In this document: positions 1 through 5,963 of the stretch, in pieces | Layout: each line of letters starts with the position of its first letter | How positions within the stretch are numbered: position 1 is the stretch's first letter | NCBI GenBank assembly: GCA_900547615.1 | Contig: URHH01000148.1 | Span: forward strand, 1-5,989 | Direction: 5' to 3' | Length of the DNA: 5,989 nt | Source: an uncultured Blautia sp. | Lineage (GTDB): Bacteria; Bacillota; Clostridia; Lachnospirales; Lachnospiraceae | Program-made: the position numbers and the translations under genes | The notes under the pieces: generated by a model | The model's input: only the letters and a program-made list of their open reading frames with translations | The model's database searches: none | Told to the model about the DNA's origin: nothing

Positions 1-885
1 GTGTGCATGAGGTGTGGAACCCATACCTGCCTCATTGGAAAAAAGTCCTCTTGCAACACCGAAACGCATTGCCTTCTGAACTGTAATTCCAAGAGCTCCG
101 CCTGCCATTGCCTGCGGATTAAATGCCATTACAAAAATCTGTTTAAAAGCAAGACCCACATCGCTTCCGCACATACATAAGATCACGGCGCAGCCGACAA
201 TATAAAACAATGCCATAACAGGAACAATTTTCTCTGTCACCCAGGCAATTCTCTTTACACCGCCGATAAAAATCACGGCCGCCACAACTGCCACGCAGAT
301 TCCCACGATCAGAGGATTTACTCCAAACGCATTGTGGAAGGAGTCCCCGATAGAATTGGACTGCACCATATTTCCCATGAATCCCAGCGCCAGAATAATG
401 GCAACTGAGAAAAAGCCAGCCAGAAATTTTCCGAATTTCCCTTTAAACACTGCCTTTATGTAGTAAACAGGACCACCTGTTACAACTCCGTCTACCACTT
501 TTTTCGTATGCTGCGCCAGAACTGCTTCTGAGTAAATGGTCGCCATTCCGAAAAATGCGGAAACCCACATCCAGAAAATCGCTCCCGGTCCTCCGGACGC
601 AATGGCAGTTGCCGCTCCTGCAATGTTCCCGGTTCCCACCTGGGCTGCAATAGCTGTAGTAAGAGCCTGAAAAGAGCTTAACCCCGCCCCGTTTGAACCT
701 CCGTTTAAAGAAAAATTTCCAAACAGTGCTTTCATTCCCGTACCAAATTTTCTCACCTGGATAAAACGCAGGCGAAAAGTAAAATAAATTCCTGTTGCAA
801 CCAGAAGGTACATCAGAAGATTATCCCATAACAGAGTGTTTACACTGCCCACGACAGAATCCAAAAAATTCATGACTGCTTCCAT
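1..885 (-). CDS. Sodium:alanine/glycine symporter, AGCS family (3' end outside window)
   Basis: Membrane carrier predicted to import alanine or glycine together with Na+ (rarely H+), as known for the AGCS (alanine or glycine:cation symporter) family. I translated 295 codons from ATG at 885 with no stop; the C-terminal part (family members are usually about 450-500 residues) lies beyond position 1. The AGCS signature is intact at residues 98-113 (GGPGAIFWMWVSAFFG). Other family blocks are VGTGNIAG at 83-90, TGGPVYYI at 136-143 and GLFSNEAGMGSTPHAH at 280-295. Hydrophobic segments fall near residues 22-35, 102-120, 156-174, 192-209 and 217-237. The start is supported by AAGGAG at 895-900, 9 nt before the ATG; Met5 at 873 is a less likely start. 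The gene is monocistronic at its 5' end, with its own consensus promoter behind the terminator of the previous unit. Family assignment is very firm. The exact substrate (Ala, Gly or, less often, Gln) cannot be read from the sequence. Confidence 0.96.
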   Translation of the reverse strand, partial: MEAVMNFLDSVVGSVNTLLWDNLLMYLLVATGIYFTFRLRFIQVRKFGTGMKALFGNFSLNGGSNGAGLSSFQALTTAIAAQVGTGNIAGAATAIASGGPGAIFWMWVSAFFGMATIYSEAVLAQHTKKVVDGVVTGGPVYYIKAVFKGKFGKFLAGFFSVAIILALGFMGNMVQSNSIGDSFHNAFGVNPLIVGICVAVVAAVIFIGGVKRIAWVTEKIVPVMALFYIVGCAVILCMCGSDVGLAFKQIFVMAFNPQAMAGGALGITVQKAMRFGVARGLFSNEAGMGSTPHAH

Positions 886-917
886 GTCCTGATTCTCCTT
901 GTTTTTTATTTTCGTAA

Positions 918-931
918 ATTACCACGGTAAT
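918..931. promoter_or_regulatory. Palindrome in the symporter leader, possible operator
   Basis: ATTACC-AC-GGTAAT is a perfect 6-bp inverted repeat with a 2-bp centre, placed about 11-24 nt downstream of the predicted transcription start. The 2-nt centre is too small for an RNA loop, so a DNA-binding dimer (repressor or roadblock) is more plausible than a hairpin. No regulator family is assigned. A palindrome of this size can occur by chance in A/T-rich DNA. Confidence 0.4.
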
Positions 932-948
932 GCGAGCGCTGCAAACTT

Positions 949-977
949 ATTATATGCGATGTAAAATAGAATGTCAA
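949..977 (-). promoter_or_regulatory. Consensus sigma-A promoter of the AGCS symporter gene
   Basis: On the minus strand, TTGACA (977-972) and TATAAT (954-949) are separated by exactly 17 bp, a perfect match to the housekeeping consensus. Transcription should start near 942, giving a leader of about 57 nt before the ATG at 885. Such a strong core promoter usually needs repression or a condition-specific brake. A palindrome in the leader and repeats upstream are candidates for that control. Confidence 0.9.
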
Positions 978-993
978 CAACTTTTTCTTTCTG

Positions 994-1022
994 TTGCGAA
1001 CTTTTGTCTTTATATTGCGGAC
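994..1022. repeat. Direct repeat TTGCGRAC with 21-bp period upstream of the symporter -35
   Basis: TTGCGAAC (994-1001) and TTGCGGAC (1015-1022) are direct repeats with 7 of 8 identical bases and starts 21 bp apart, about two helical turns. The nearer copy lies 16 bp beyond the -35 box, where activators commonly bind. This is suggestive of a tandem binding site on one face of the helix, but the regulator is unknown. Confidence 0.4.
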
Positions 1023-1069
1023 ATGTAATTCAGACAATCTGACGTCATCTCTGTAATTTACATCATCAC

Positions 1070-1110
1070 AAAAAAAGAAGGCACTGACAAAATGAATGTC
1101 AGAATGCCCT
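1070..1110 (-). terminator. Rho-independent terminator of the clpX-like/zinc-ribbon unit
   Basis: Reading the minus strand, AGGGCATTCTGACA (1110-1097) pairs with TGTCAGTGCCTT (1089-1078) across a 7-nt loop, with a 2-nt bulge and one G-T pair. A short spacer and seven T residues (1076-1070) follow. It begins 17 nt after the stop codon of the zinc-ribbon gene. The plus strand lacks a T-tract here, so it acts in one direction. Confidence 0.85.
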
Positions 1111-1127
1111 CTGTCTGTATCTCGTAT

Positions 1128-1643
1128 TTATACTTCCTCACTGCCGGAAATTTTCGTTTCTGTATCCCCGAATTCCTCCGTTTTTTCTGTCTCCCTGGAA
1201 ACTGTCTCCTCAGATTCTTTTGTTTCTTCCATCTCTCCGGAAACCGATTCCTCTTCCTGCTGCGGCTTTTCTTTTTTGTCCTCACATGCCGTTCCGCAGA
1301 AAGGACAGAAAAATACTTCTTTGTCTATTGTGTGATGACAGGACGGACAGATTTTCTGCCCTGCTTTTCCTGCTGCTGAACCTTTCAGTTCATGTATCTT
1401 ACTTACATGTCTGCTTATTTCTCCGCAGATACCTGCAATTTCATCATCGACAGACTCTCCGCCTTCGTACCGCTTGTAAATAATGCCGCCCAGTCTCTCC
1501 ATTGCTTTGGAAACAACACGCTCCTCAGCAGAAATCTGGTTGCGAAGCTTCTGTACCTCATAGAAGTTTTCTGCTTTTTCGCTTAACTCCCTTGCTGTCC
1601 TTGAGATTGTCTCCCCAAAGCTGTCAAAAAAATCGTTTGCCAT
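1128..1643 (-). CDS. Small helical zinc-ribbon protein with acidic tail, function unknown
   Basis: 171 residues in three parts. Residues 1-85 are charged and heptad-like, predicted mostly helical or coiled coil, beginning MANDFFDSFGETISRTAREL. Residues 99-116 form a C4 zinc ribbon: CPSC at 99-102 and CPFC at 113-116, spaced by ten residues. Residues 121-171 are a Glu/Ser/Thr/Lys-rich, strongly acidic and probably disordered tail that contains a degenerate 14-residue duplication. There is no signal peptide or membrane segment, so it should be cytoplasmic. The ATG at 1643 is preceded by GGAG (1653-1650) with 6-nt spacing. It starts 21 nt after the stop of the ClpX-like gene and ends just before a terminator, so it is very probably co-transcribed as the second gene of that unit. 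Similar helical zinc-ribbon proteins are frequent in Clostridia, with no assigned role that I know of. The operon suggests a link to the unfoldase, as adaptor, substrate or regulator, but this is inference. Gene call firm, function unknown. Confidence 0.9.
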   Translation of the reverse strand: MANDFFDSFGETISRTARELSEKAENFYEVQKLRNQISAEERVVSKAMERLGGIIYKRYEGGESVDDEIAGICGEISRHVSKIHELKGSAAGKAGQKICPSCHHTIDKEVFFCPFCGTACEDKKEKPQQEEESVSGEMEETKESEETVSRETEKTEEFGDTETKISGSEEV

Positions 1644-1664
1644 TTCCTTCTCCAGTCTCCTTTC

Positions 1665-3095
1665 CTACTGCTGTTCCTCCAGAAGAGGCACTTCCTGTCC
1701 TCTCAGAAGAATTCTCGGCCCTCCTGTCCCTTCAATATACTCTTTTGTTATAATGACCTCTCCAATGGAATCGTCCTTTGGAATCTCATACATAATATCG
1801 AGCATATACTCCTCCAGAATCGCCCGAAGAGCCCTCGCTCCTGTTTTCTTCTCAAGAGCCTTTGCTGCGATGGCATGGAGCGCTCCGTCCTCAAATTCCA
1901 GTTTTACCTCATCAAGAGCCAGAAGCTTCTGATACTGTTTTAAAATCGCATTTTTCGGCTCTTTTAAAATCTTCACGAGCATATCCTCTGTAAGACCGTT
2001 TAAGGTAAAGATAATGGGAAGACGCCCGATAAACTCCGGAATCATTCCAAAAGCGCGAATATCGTCTACTGTCACCTTCTCAAGAAGATGCGGATCATTA
2101 TCATACTTGTCTTTTAAGTCTGCATAAAAACCGATGGACGCCTGTTTATTCAAACGCTCCTTAATAATGTTTTCCAGATCCGGAAACGCTCCGCCGCAGA
2201 TAAAAAGAATATTCCTTGTATCTACTGTCGTCATGGGAACCATCGCATTTTTACTGTTTGCACCGATGGGAACCTCCACCTCACTTCCCTCAAGAAGCTT
2301 CAGCATTCCCTGCTGCACTGCCTCTCCGCTTACGTCTCTCTGGTTTGTATTTTTCTTCTTTGCGATCTTGTCTATCTCATCAATAAAGATAATTCCGTGT
2401 TCTGCTTTTTCCACATCGTTATCTGCAGCTGCAAGAAGCTTGGAAACTACGCTTTCAATATCATCTCCGATATAGCCAGCCTCTGTGAGAGAGGTTGCGT
2501 CTGCAATGGCAAGCGGCACATCAAGAAGCTTTGCAAGGGTTTTTACAAGATACGTCTTGCCGCTTCCGGTTGGTCCGATCATAAGCATATTTGACTTTTC
2601 GATTTCGATTTCGTCCATTGTATTGGTAGCCACACGCTTATAATGGTTATACACAGCTACTGACATTACTTTTTTCGCGTATTCCTGTCCGATCACATAC
2701 TCGTCAAGCGTTGCCTTGATCTTGTGCGGCGCCGGAATATTTTTAAGGTCGAGAACCGGCTTATTTTCCTCCTCCTTTTTCTTCTTCACCTTTTTAGGCT
2801 TTGCAGTAGGAGGCTGTAAATTACTTAAATCTATCATGCTCACATTCGGCATATTCATAAGGTCTGCATAATTAAAGTTTCCGTTATTTATCTGTGTATT
2901 CATGCTGTCAAAGCTCTTCTGCATACAGTCTGTACAGATATGTATATTATTGGGGAGTTCGATCATTCCTTTACACTGACTCTCCGGTCTGCGGCAGAGG
3001 AAGCAGAAATTTTCATATTCATCTTTATCATTATCCTGTTCATTCTCCCCTGCTGCTTCTGTTAATTCTTCTTTATCATCAAACTGGTCTCCCAT
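1665..3095 (-). CDS. clpX: ClpX-like AAA+ unfoldase, divergent substrate-facing loops
   Basis: ATP-driven protein unfoldase, expected to form a hexamer and feed substrates to ClpP in the cytoplasm. The product is 476 residues; typical ClpX is about 410-430. C4 zinc finger: C31, C34, C54, C57. A Lys-rich linker at 95-112 follows. Walker A GPTGSGKT at 174-181, pore-1 loop GYIG at 207-210 (usually GYVG), Walker B IIFIDE at 235-240, IGF loop for ClpP docking at 321-323, arginine finger in GRLP at 357-360, sensor-2 GAR at 419-421. Against ClpX recalled from E. coli, the RKH loop reads SKN (281-283) and the pore-2 region lacks the conserved NPSI before RDVSGE. I chose ATG 3095 because AAGGAG (3106-3101) sits 5 nt upstream; an in-frame GTG at 3128 overlaps the -10 box and would precede the transcript start. 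The gene is first in a two-gene unit with a zinc-ribbon protein. No clpP, tig or lon lies alongside in this window, so it may be a ClpX paralogue rather than the housekeeping copy. Confidence 0.93.
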   Translation of the reverse strand: MGDQFDDKEELTEAAGENEQDNDKDEYENFCFLCRRPESQCKGMIELPNNIHICTDCMQKSFDSMNTQINNGNFNYADLMNMPNVSMIDLSNLQPPTAKPKKVKKKKEEENKPVLDLKNIPAPHKIKATLDEYVIGQEYAKKVMSVAVYNHYKRVATNTMDEIEIEKSNMLMIGPTGSGKTYLVKTLAKLLDVPLAIADATSLTEAGYIGDDIESVVSKLLAAADNDVEKAEHGIIFIDEIDKIAKKKNTNQRDVSGEAVQQGMLKLLEGSEVEVPIGANSKNAMVPMTTVDTRNILFICGGAFPDLENIIKERLNKQASIGFYADLKDKYDNDPHLLEKVTVDDIRAFGMIPEFIGRLPIIFTLNGLTEDMLVKILKEPKNAILKQYQKLLALDEVKLEFEDGALHAIAAKALEKKTGARALRAILEEYMLDIMYEIPKDDSIGEVIITKEYIEGTGGPRILLRGQEVPLLEEQQ

Positions 3096-3100
3096 GATAA

Positions 3101-3106
3101 CTCCTT
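3101..3106 (-). promoter_or_regulatory. Ribosome binding site fixing the clpX-like start
   Basis: AAGGAG on the minus strand ends 5 nt before ATG 3095-3093. It decides between this ATG and the in-frame GTG at 3128-3126, which has no comparable site and lies upstream of the predicted transcript start. Confidence 0.85.
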
Positions 3107-3128
3107 TCTTATCCTTCTGATATGTCAC

Positions 3129-3156
3129 ATTATATCACAATATATCTTTCTGTTAA
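3129..3156 (-). promoter_or_regulatory. Extended -10 promoter of the clpX-like operon
   Basis: Minus strand: TTAACA (3156-3151, five of six matches to TTGACA), a 16-bp spacer, and TATAAT (3134-3129) preceded by TGA, giving an extended -10. Transcription should start near 3122, leaving a leader of about 27 nt. I see no CIRCE or CtsR-type heptad repeat around it, so heat-shock control by HrcA or CtsR is not indicated. Confidence 0.8.
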
Positions 3157-3198
3157 AATAAACTTTTCATAAATAAAATACTTTTATGTCTCTTCGCC

Positions 3199-3228
3199 AA
3201 AAAATGAGGTGCTTTACACACCCCATTT
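3199..3228 (-). terminator. Rho-independent terminator of the htrA-like gene
   Basis: Minus strand: AAATGGGGTG (3228-3219) pairs with CACCTCATTT (3211-3202) over a 7-nt loop, ten pairs including one G-T, and the stem runs into a six-T tract (3204-3199). It starts 12 nt past the stop of the protease gene and lies upstream of the next promoter, so it separates the two units. Confidence 0.87.
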
Positions 3229-3240
3229 CCTGTATTGTTC

Positions 3241-4872
3241 TTATTCCTGAGGACGTATTCCAAGCGTTACTTCCACTGTAATGTCTTTATACTCTCCGTC
3301 ATCTGCTCTTGCAACAACAACCTCAACTGTTTCGCCTGACTCGTAATATTGCAGTTTATCTATTAAATCCTGATTTCCTGTTACTTTCTGACCGTCCAGT
3401 TTTTCAATAATATCTCCCTTTTTGATGCCGGCTGCTTCTGCTGCCTCTCCCGGAACCGTCTCTGTAACAAAAGCGCCGGAAGGCATATTATACATCTGGC
3501 TTACTTCTGAAGGAAGATCCTGCACGCTTACGCCGAGATATGCCGTTTTATCTGAATCCACTTTATCTCGTGTCTTCCGGTTCATTAAATCTTCCAGAAT
3601 CGGCTGCGCCTTGGAAATCGGAATGGCATATCCCATACCTTCCACTGCATTATCTGCATATTTGGCAGAGTTGATCCCAATCACCTCTCCCTTCATGTTA
3701 AGGAGCGCTCCACCGCTGTTTCCCGGATTGATCGCTGCATCTGTCTGGATCAGTTCCGTATTGGTACCCTCGTCTGTGGCAATGCTTCTGTTTAAAGCGC
3801 TCACCCAGCCTGAGGTAACAGACTGACCATATCCAAGAGCATTTCCGATTGCCACGACCTGTTCTCCAACTATAAGTCCGTCTGAATTTCCGAGCTGCGC
3901 GATTTTAATTTCGCTTAAGGTGTCTTCCGGAATATCGCTCTTTTTCACAGCCACAACTGCAAGGTCATTCTCCTCATCTGTTCCCTTGATCTTCGCAGAC
4001 ACTGCGTCTTCTACGTTAATATCTCCATCGCCGCTTGCCAGATTCTGTGTTTCTTCCTCTGCATTTACTACGTCTTTTCCAATAAAGCATACGCTCAATG
4101 TAGTAGCTCCTGCTACTACGTGATTATTGGTAGCGATCAAAAGCTCATCGTCATTTTCTCCCACAATAATACCGGAACCGCTTCCTGCACTCTGATACTG
4201 CTGTGTTCCATATCCAAAAATCCCAAAATAATCTGGGATTTCCTGTACGCTCACAGAAGTAATAGCAACAACGGAAGGCATGGAAGCCTCTGCTACATCA
4301 GCAACCGAATAAGCCGTTCCTGATATGCGGTTTTCTTCGGAAACGCCGCTGTCTTCCTGAAGAACTTCCGTATTTGCAATGGGCTCTTCCTCCTCTTTTA
4401 CAATCGTTCCCATGCCGAAAAATACGCCGCCTGCCACAACACCAAAAATCACCGCCAGAAGTGCTGCACAGCCTGCCTTTTTCCAGAAACCGCCCCCGCT
4501 GTTTCTGTTTTTGGGCGGTCTTGGAGGATTTCCGTTTCCGCCTGCTCCGCTCTGATTTCCATGTACCTGATAATATCCGTATCTTGGAGGAACGGAATCC
4601 TTCTGTCCGGGCTCACCTCGCCTCTGCGCTTCCTGATTTCCATATCTGCCGAAGTCTGAAGCATTCTGAGATTCCGGGTTATATCTGGAGTACGGGTGTG
4701 TCATAGGCTTTGTCCCTTCCCGTCTCTCACCGGATTGTGTATTCTGCCCGTTTGGAATACTTTGCGCGTTCTGTGCACTTTGATCATTCTGTATATTTTC
4801 TTTATTTTCATCTGCTCCCGGGCTTCCTTCTGCCTGTCTGTTCTCAGGCTCCCATTTTCTTTCGTCACTCAT
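3241..4872 (-). CDS. htrA: Membrane-anchored HtrA/DegP-like serine protease with PDZ domain
   Basis: Surface quality-control protease of the S1C (HtrA/DegP) family, which degrades misfolded exported proteins. 543 residues. Residues 1-130 are a hydrophilic Gln/Asn/Gly/Pro-rich cytoplasmic segment. One membrane anchor spans about 133-157, with no cleavage site evident, so the catalytic part should face outside. The trypsin-like domain covers about 190-425, with the triad His251 (TNNHVVAG), Asp303 (NDLAVVAV) and Ser386 (NPGNSGGAL). A single PDZ domain runs about 443-536, opening YLGVSV. The stretch between His and Asp carries an acidic insert at about 270-292 that I do not expect in most relatives. 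Start ATG 4872 is supported by AAGGGAG (4887-4881) with 8-nt spacing. It follows the glycosyltransferase gene by 114 nt and ends in its own terminator. HtrA genes in Firmicutes are often induced by secretion or envelope stress through CssRS-like systems; no such regulator is in the window, though short repeats lie upstream. Family call very firm; paralogue identity (htrA, htrB or yyxA type) is open. Confidence 0.96.
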   Translation of the reverse strand: MSDERKWEPENRQAEGSPGADENKENIQNDQSAQNAQSIPNGQNTQSGERREGTKPMTHPYSRYNPESQNASDFGRYGNQEAQRRGEPGQKDSVPPRYGYYQVHGNQSGAGGNGNPPRPPKNRNSGGGFWKKAGCAALLAVIFGVVAGGVFFGMGTIVKEEEEPIANTEVLQEDSGVSEENRISGTAYSVADVAEASMPSVVAITSVSVQEIPDYFGIFGYGTQQYQSAGSGSGIIVGENDDELLIATNNHVVAGATTLSVCFIGKDVVNAEEETQNLASGDGDINVEDAVSAKIKGTDEENDLAVVAVKKSDIPEDTLSEIKIAQLGNSDGLIVGEQVVAIGNALGYGQSVTSGWVSALNRSIATDEGTNTELIQTDAAINPGNSGGALLNMKGEVIGINSAKYADNAVEGMGYAIPISKAQPILEDLMNRKTRDKVDSDKTAYLGVSVQDLPSEVSQMYNMPSGAFVTETVPGEAAEAAGIKKGDIIEKLDGQKVTGNQDLIDKLQYYESGETVEVVVARADDGEYKDITVEVTLGIRPQE

Positions 4873-4893
4873 GGACTTTACTCCCTTCTATCT

Positions 4894-4977
4894 GAACATA
4901 ATATCTTCGTTTTTATAAAACCAGTTTACCAGTGAATTGTGTTCAAAATGTGATAAACTTTGAAAATAATTATGTTC
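4894..4977. promoter_or_regulatory. Intergenic region before htrA with paired inverted repeats
   Basis: GAACATAAT (4894-4902) and ATTATGTTC (4969-4977) are a perfect 9-bp inverted pair, centres 75 bp apart, bracketing the whole spacer. Inside lie a second inverted repeat, TTCAAA-N11-TTTGAA (4943-4965), and a tandem pair with the shared core ACCAGT (4920-4925 and 4928-4933). I find no convincing -35/-10 pair; TATTAT inside GATATTATG (minus strand, overlapping 4894-4902) is the best -10 candidate but lacks a good -35. The repeats could be regulator sites for the protease gene. No regulator is identified. Confidence 0.35.
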
Positions 4978-4986
4978 TGACGAAGC

Positions 4987-5913
4987 TTATCTCTTCTTCC
5001 AGTACGCTTTGTTCATGGTCGCCCACAACACAATTCTGCGGGGAAGATTTTTATATCTTTTTCCCATAAAATATCCGATATACTTAAATCCGCTCTGAAA
5101 AAAAAGTTTCGGAAGAAGCCAGAATTTTCCTGCCTTCACAAGAATTCCCGCTGTTTTTTTCACAAGACGGAGCCCTTCTCCCTCAGAAGGAACATCCTGG
5201 AATATTTCCGGGTGATCCGCCTGGGATACACCCAGATCAAAATTCCTGTGAAGCTGCTGCAGACACGTATAATTATGAGAATGCACCACCTTCGCATCAG
5301 CGGCATAGGCAATGCCGTATCCTGCTTTCACCATATTTCCCGCACAGATCATATCTTCATTAAAAATCGCCCTGTCCACAAAACCGCCTGCTTTGTCATA
5401 GGCTTCTCTTCTGTACGCCGCGCAGACATTAGAACAGAAAAATGTTTTAATCCCATAAACAGGCATATCCTTTTCTGTTTTGATGCAGGAGGTTTCCGGA
5501 TAATTAAAACTTCTTGTACACTTTTCCAGAAAGCTGCAGTCCTCTCTGGGAAGCTGTCTTGCATAGGCAGCCCCCACACTTTCCCGCTCCAGAATGGGCT
5601 TTATAAGATTTCCAATGAGAAATTTATCGTAAGGAACTGCATCCTGCGTCATAAATACAAGAATGCCGCCATCTGCCAGAGCTGCTCCCGCCATTCTCGT
5701 TCCACCATGATCAAACTCGCTCTTTTTGATGTGGTGAACTTCTGTCTCCGGATAAAGCGCTTCCCACCGGGCATCCCAATATTCTTCCTCTGTATTCATA
5801 ATAATCACTTTATCCGGCTGATATTCCTGATTTTTAAGCCCTTTTAACAATTCGGGAAACTCTCTTCCCGGGCGATATGTGGGAATGATCACATTTACTC
5901 TTGTCTTTTCCAT
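4987..5913 (-). CDS. Family-2 glycosyltransferase, rhamnosyltransferase-like
   Basis: Predicted to transfer a sugar, possibly rhamnose, from a nucleotide-sugar donor onto a cell-surface polysaccharide at the cytoplasmic face of the membrane. 308 residues, a usual length for this subgroup. The GT-A fold begins with VNVIIPTYRPG at 6-16. The block HGGTRMAGAALADGGILVFMTQDA at 69-92, containing the donor/metal acid (Asp91), resembles rhamnosyltransferases of the RfbF/Rgp kind. Further motifs are FFCSNVCAAYRREAY at 158-172, the likely catalytic acids in NED (185-187) and HSHNYT at 211-216. The C-terminus (about 255-308) is basic and amphipathic and could bind the membrane; there is no clear transmembrane helix. 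Start ATG 5913 has AGGAG (5925-5921) at 7-nt spacing. A hairpin-terminator stands directly in front of the gene, and no strong terminator follows it, so read-through into htrA is possible. Family firm; donor and acceptor are inferred from motif resemblance only. Confidence 0.92.
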   Translation of the reverse strand: MEKTRVNVIIPTYRPGREFPELLKGLKNQEYQPDKVIIMNTEEEYWDARWEALYPETEVHHIKKSEFDHGGTRMAGAALADGGILVFMTQDAVPYDKFLIGNLIKPILERESVGAAYARQLPREDCSFLEKCTRSFNYPETSCIKTEKDMPVYGIKTFFCSNVCAAYRREAYDKAGGFVDRAIFNEDMICAGNMVKAGYGIAYAADAKVVHSHNYTCLQQLHRNFDLGVSQADHPEIFQDVPSEGEGLRLVKKTAGILVKAGKFWLLPKLFFQSGFKYIGYFMGKRYKNLPRRIVLWATMNKAYWKKR

Positions 5914-5929
5914 TTATTTTCTCCTGTCG

Positions 5930-5963
5930 AAAAAAGGACCATCTTTTCAGATGCTCCTTTTTT
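5930..5963. terminator. Symmetric intrinsic terminator or leader attenuator before the glycosyltransferase
   Basis: AAAAAAGGA-C-CATCT, loop TTTC, AGATG-C-TCCTTTTTT: a nearly perfect hairpin with a single C/C mismatch, flanked by A6 and T6, so it could stop transcription on either strand. For minus-strand transcription the U-tract ends at 5930, only 16 nt before the glycosyltransferase ATG, and those 16 nt are filled by the ribosome binding site. Either it terminates a gene lying to the right of the window, or it sits in the glycosyltransferase leader. Confidence 0.8.

Noticed and set aside
886..942. Riboswitch or T-box in the symporter leader
   Set aside because: The leader is only about 57 nt, with no conserved aptamer core, T-box sequence or terminator.
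1092..1379. Plus-strand frame rich in Phe/Cys/Leu, looking like a small membrane protein
   Set aside because: Produced by reading the Glu/Lys-rich tail of the zinc-ribbon gene on the opposite strand; it also starts inside the terminator hairpin.
3096..3128. Longer N-terminus for the ClpX-like protein from GTG at 3128
   Set aside because: The GTG overlaps the -10 region and would precede the predicted transcript start; the ATG at 3095 has an ideally spaced AAGGAG.
3422..3826. 134-codon plus-strand open frame within the protease gene
   Set aside because: Antisense to the catalytic and PDZ coding region, no recognisable motif and no promoter or ribosome binding site; a shadow frame.
4894..4977. 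The 9-bp inverted pair as a terminator of the glycosyltransferase gene
   Set aside because: The arms are 66 nt apart, A/T-rich, and no T-tract follows directly; a stable termination hairpin is unlikely.
5212..5847. 211-codon open frame on the plus strand, antisense to the glycosyltransferase
   Set aside because: It lies wholly inside a well-supported gene, its translation (Ile/Arg/His-rich, no domain) looks like a mirror of the opposite coding strand, and no good ribosome binding site precedes it.
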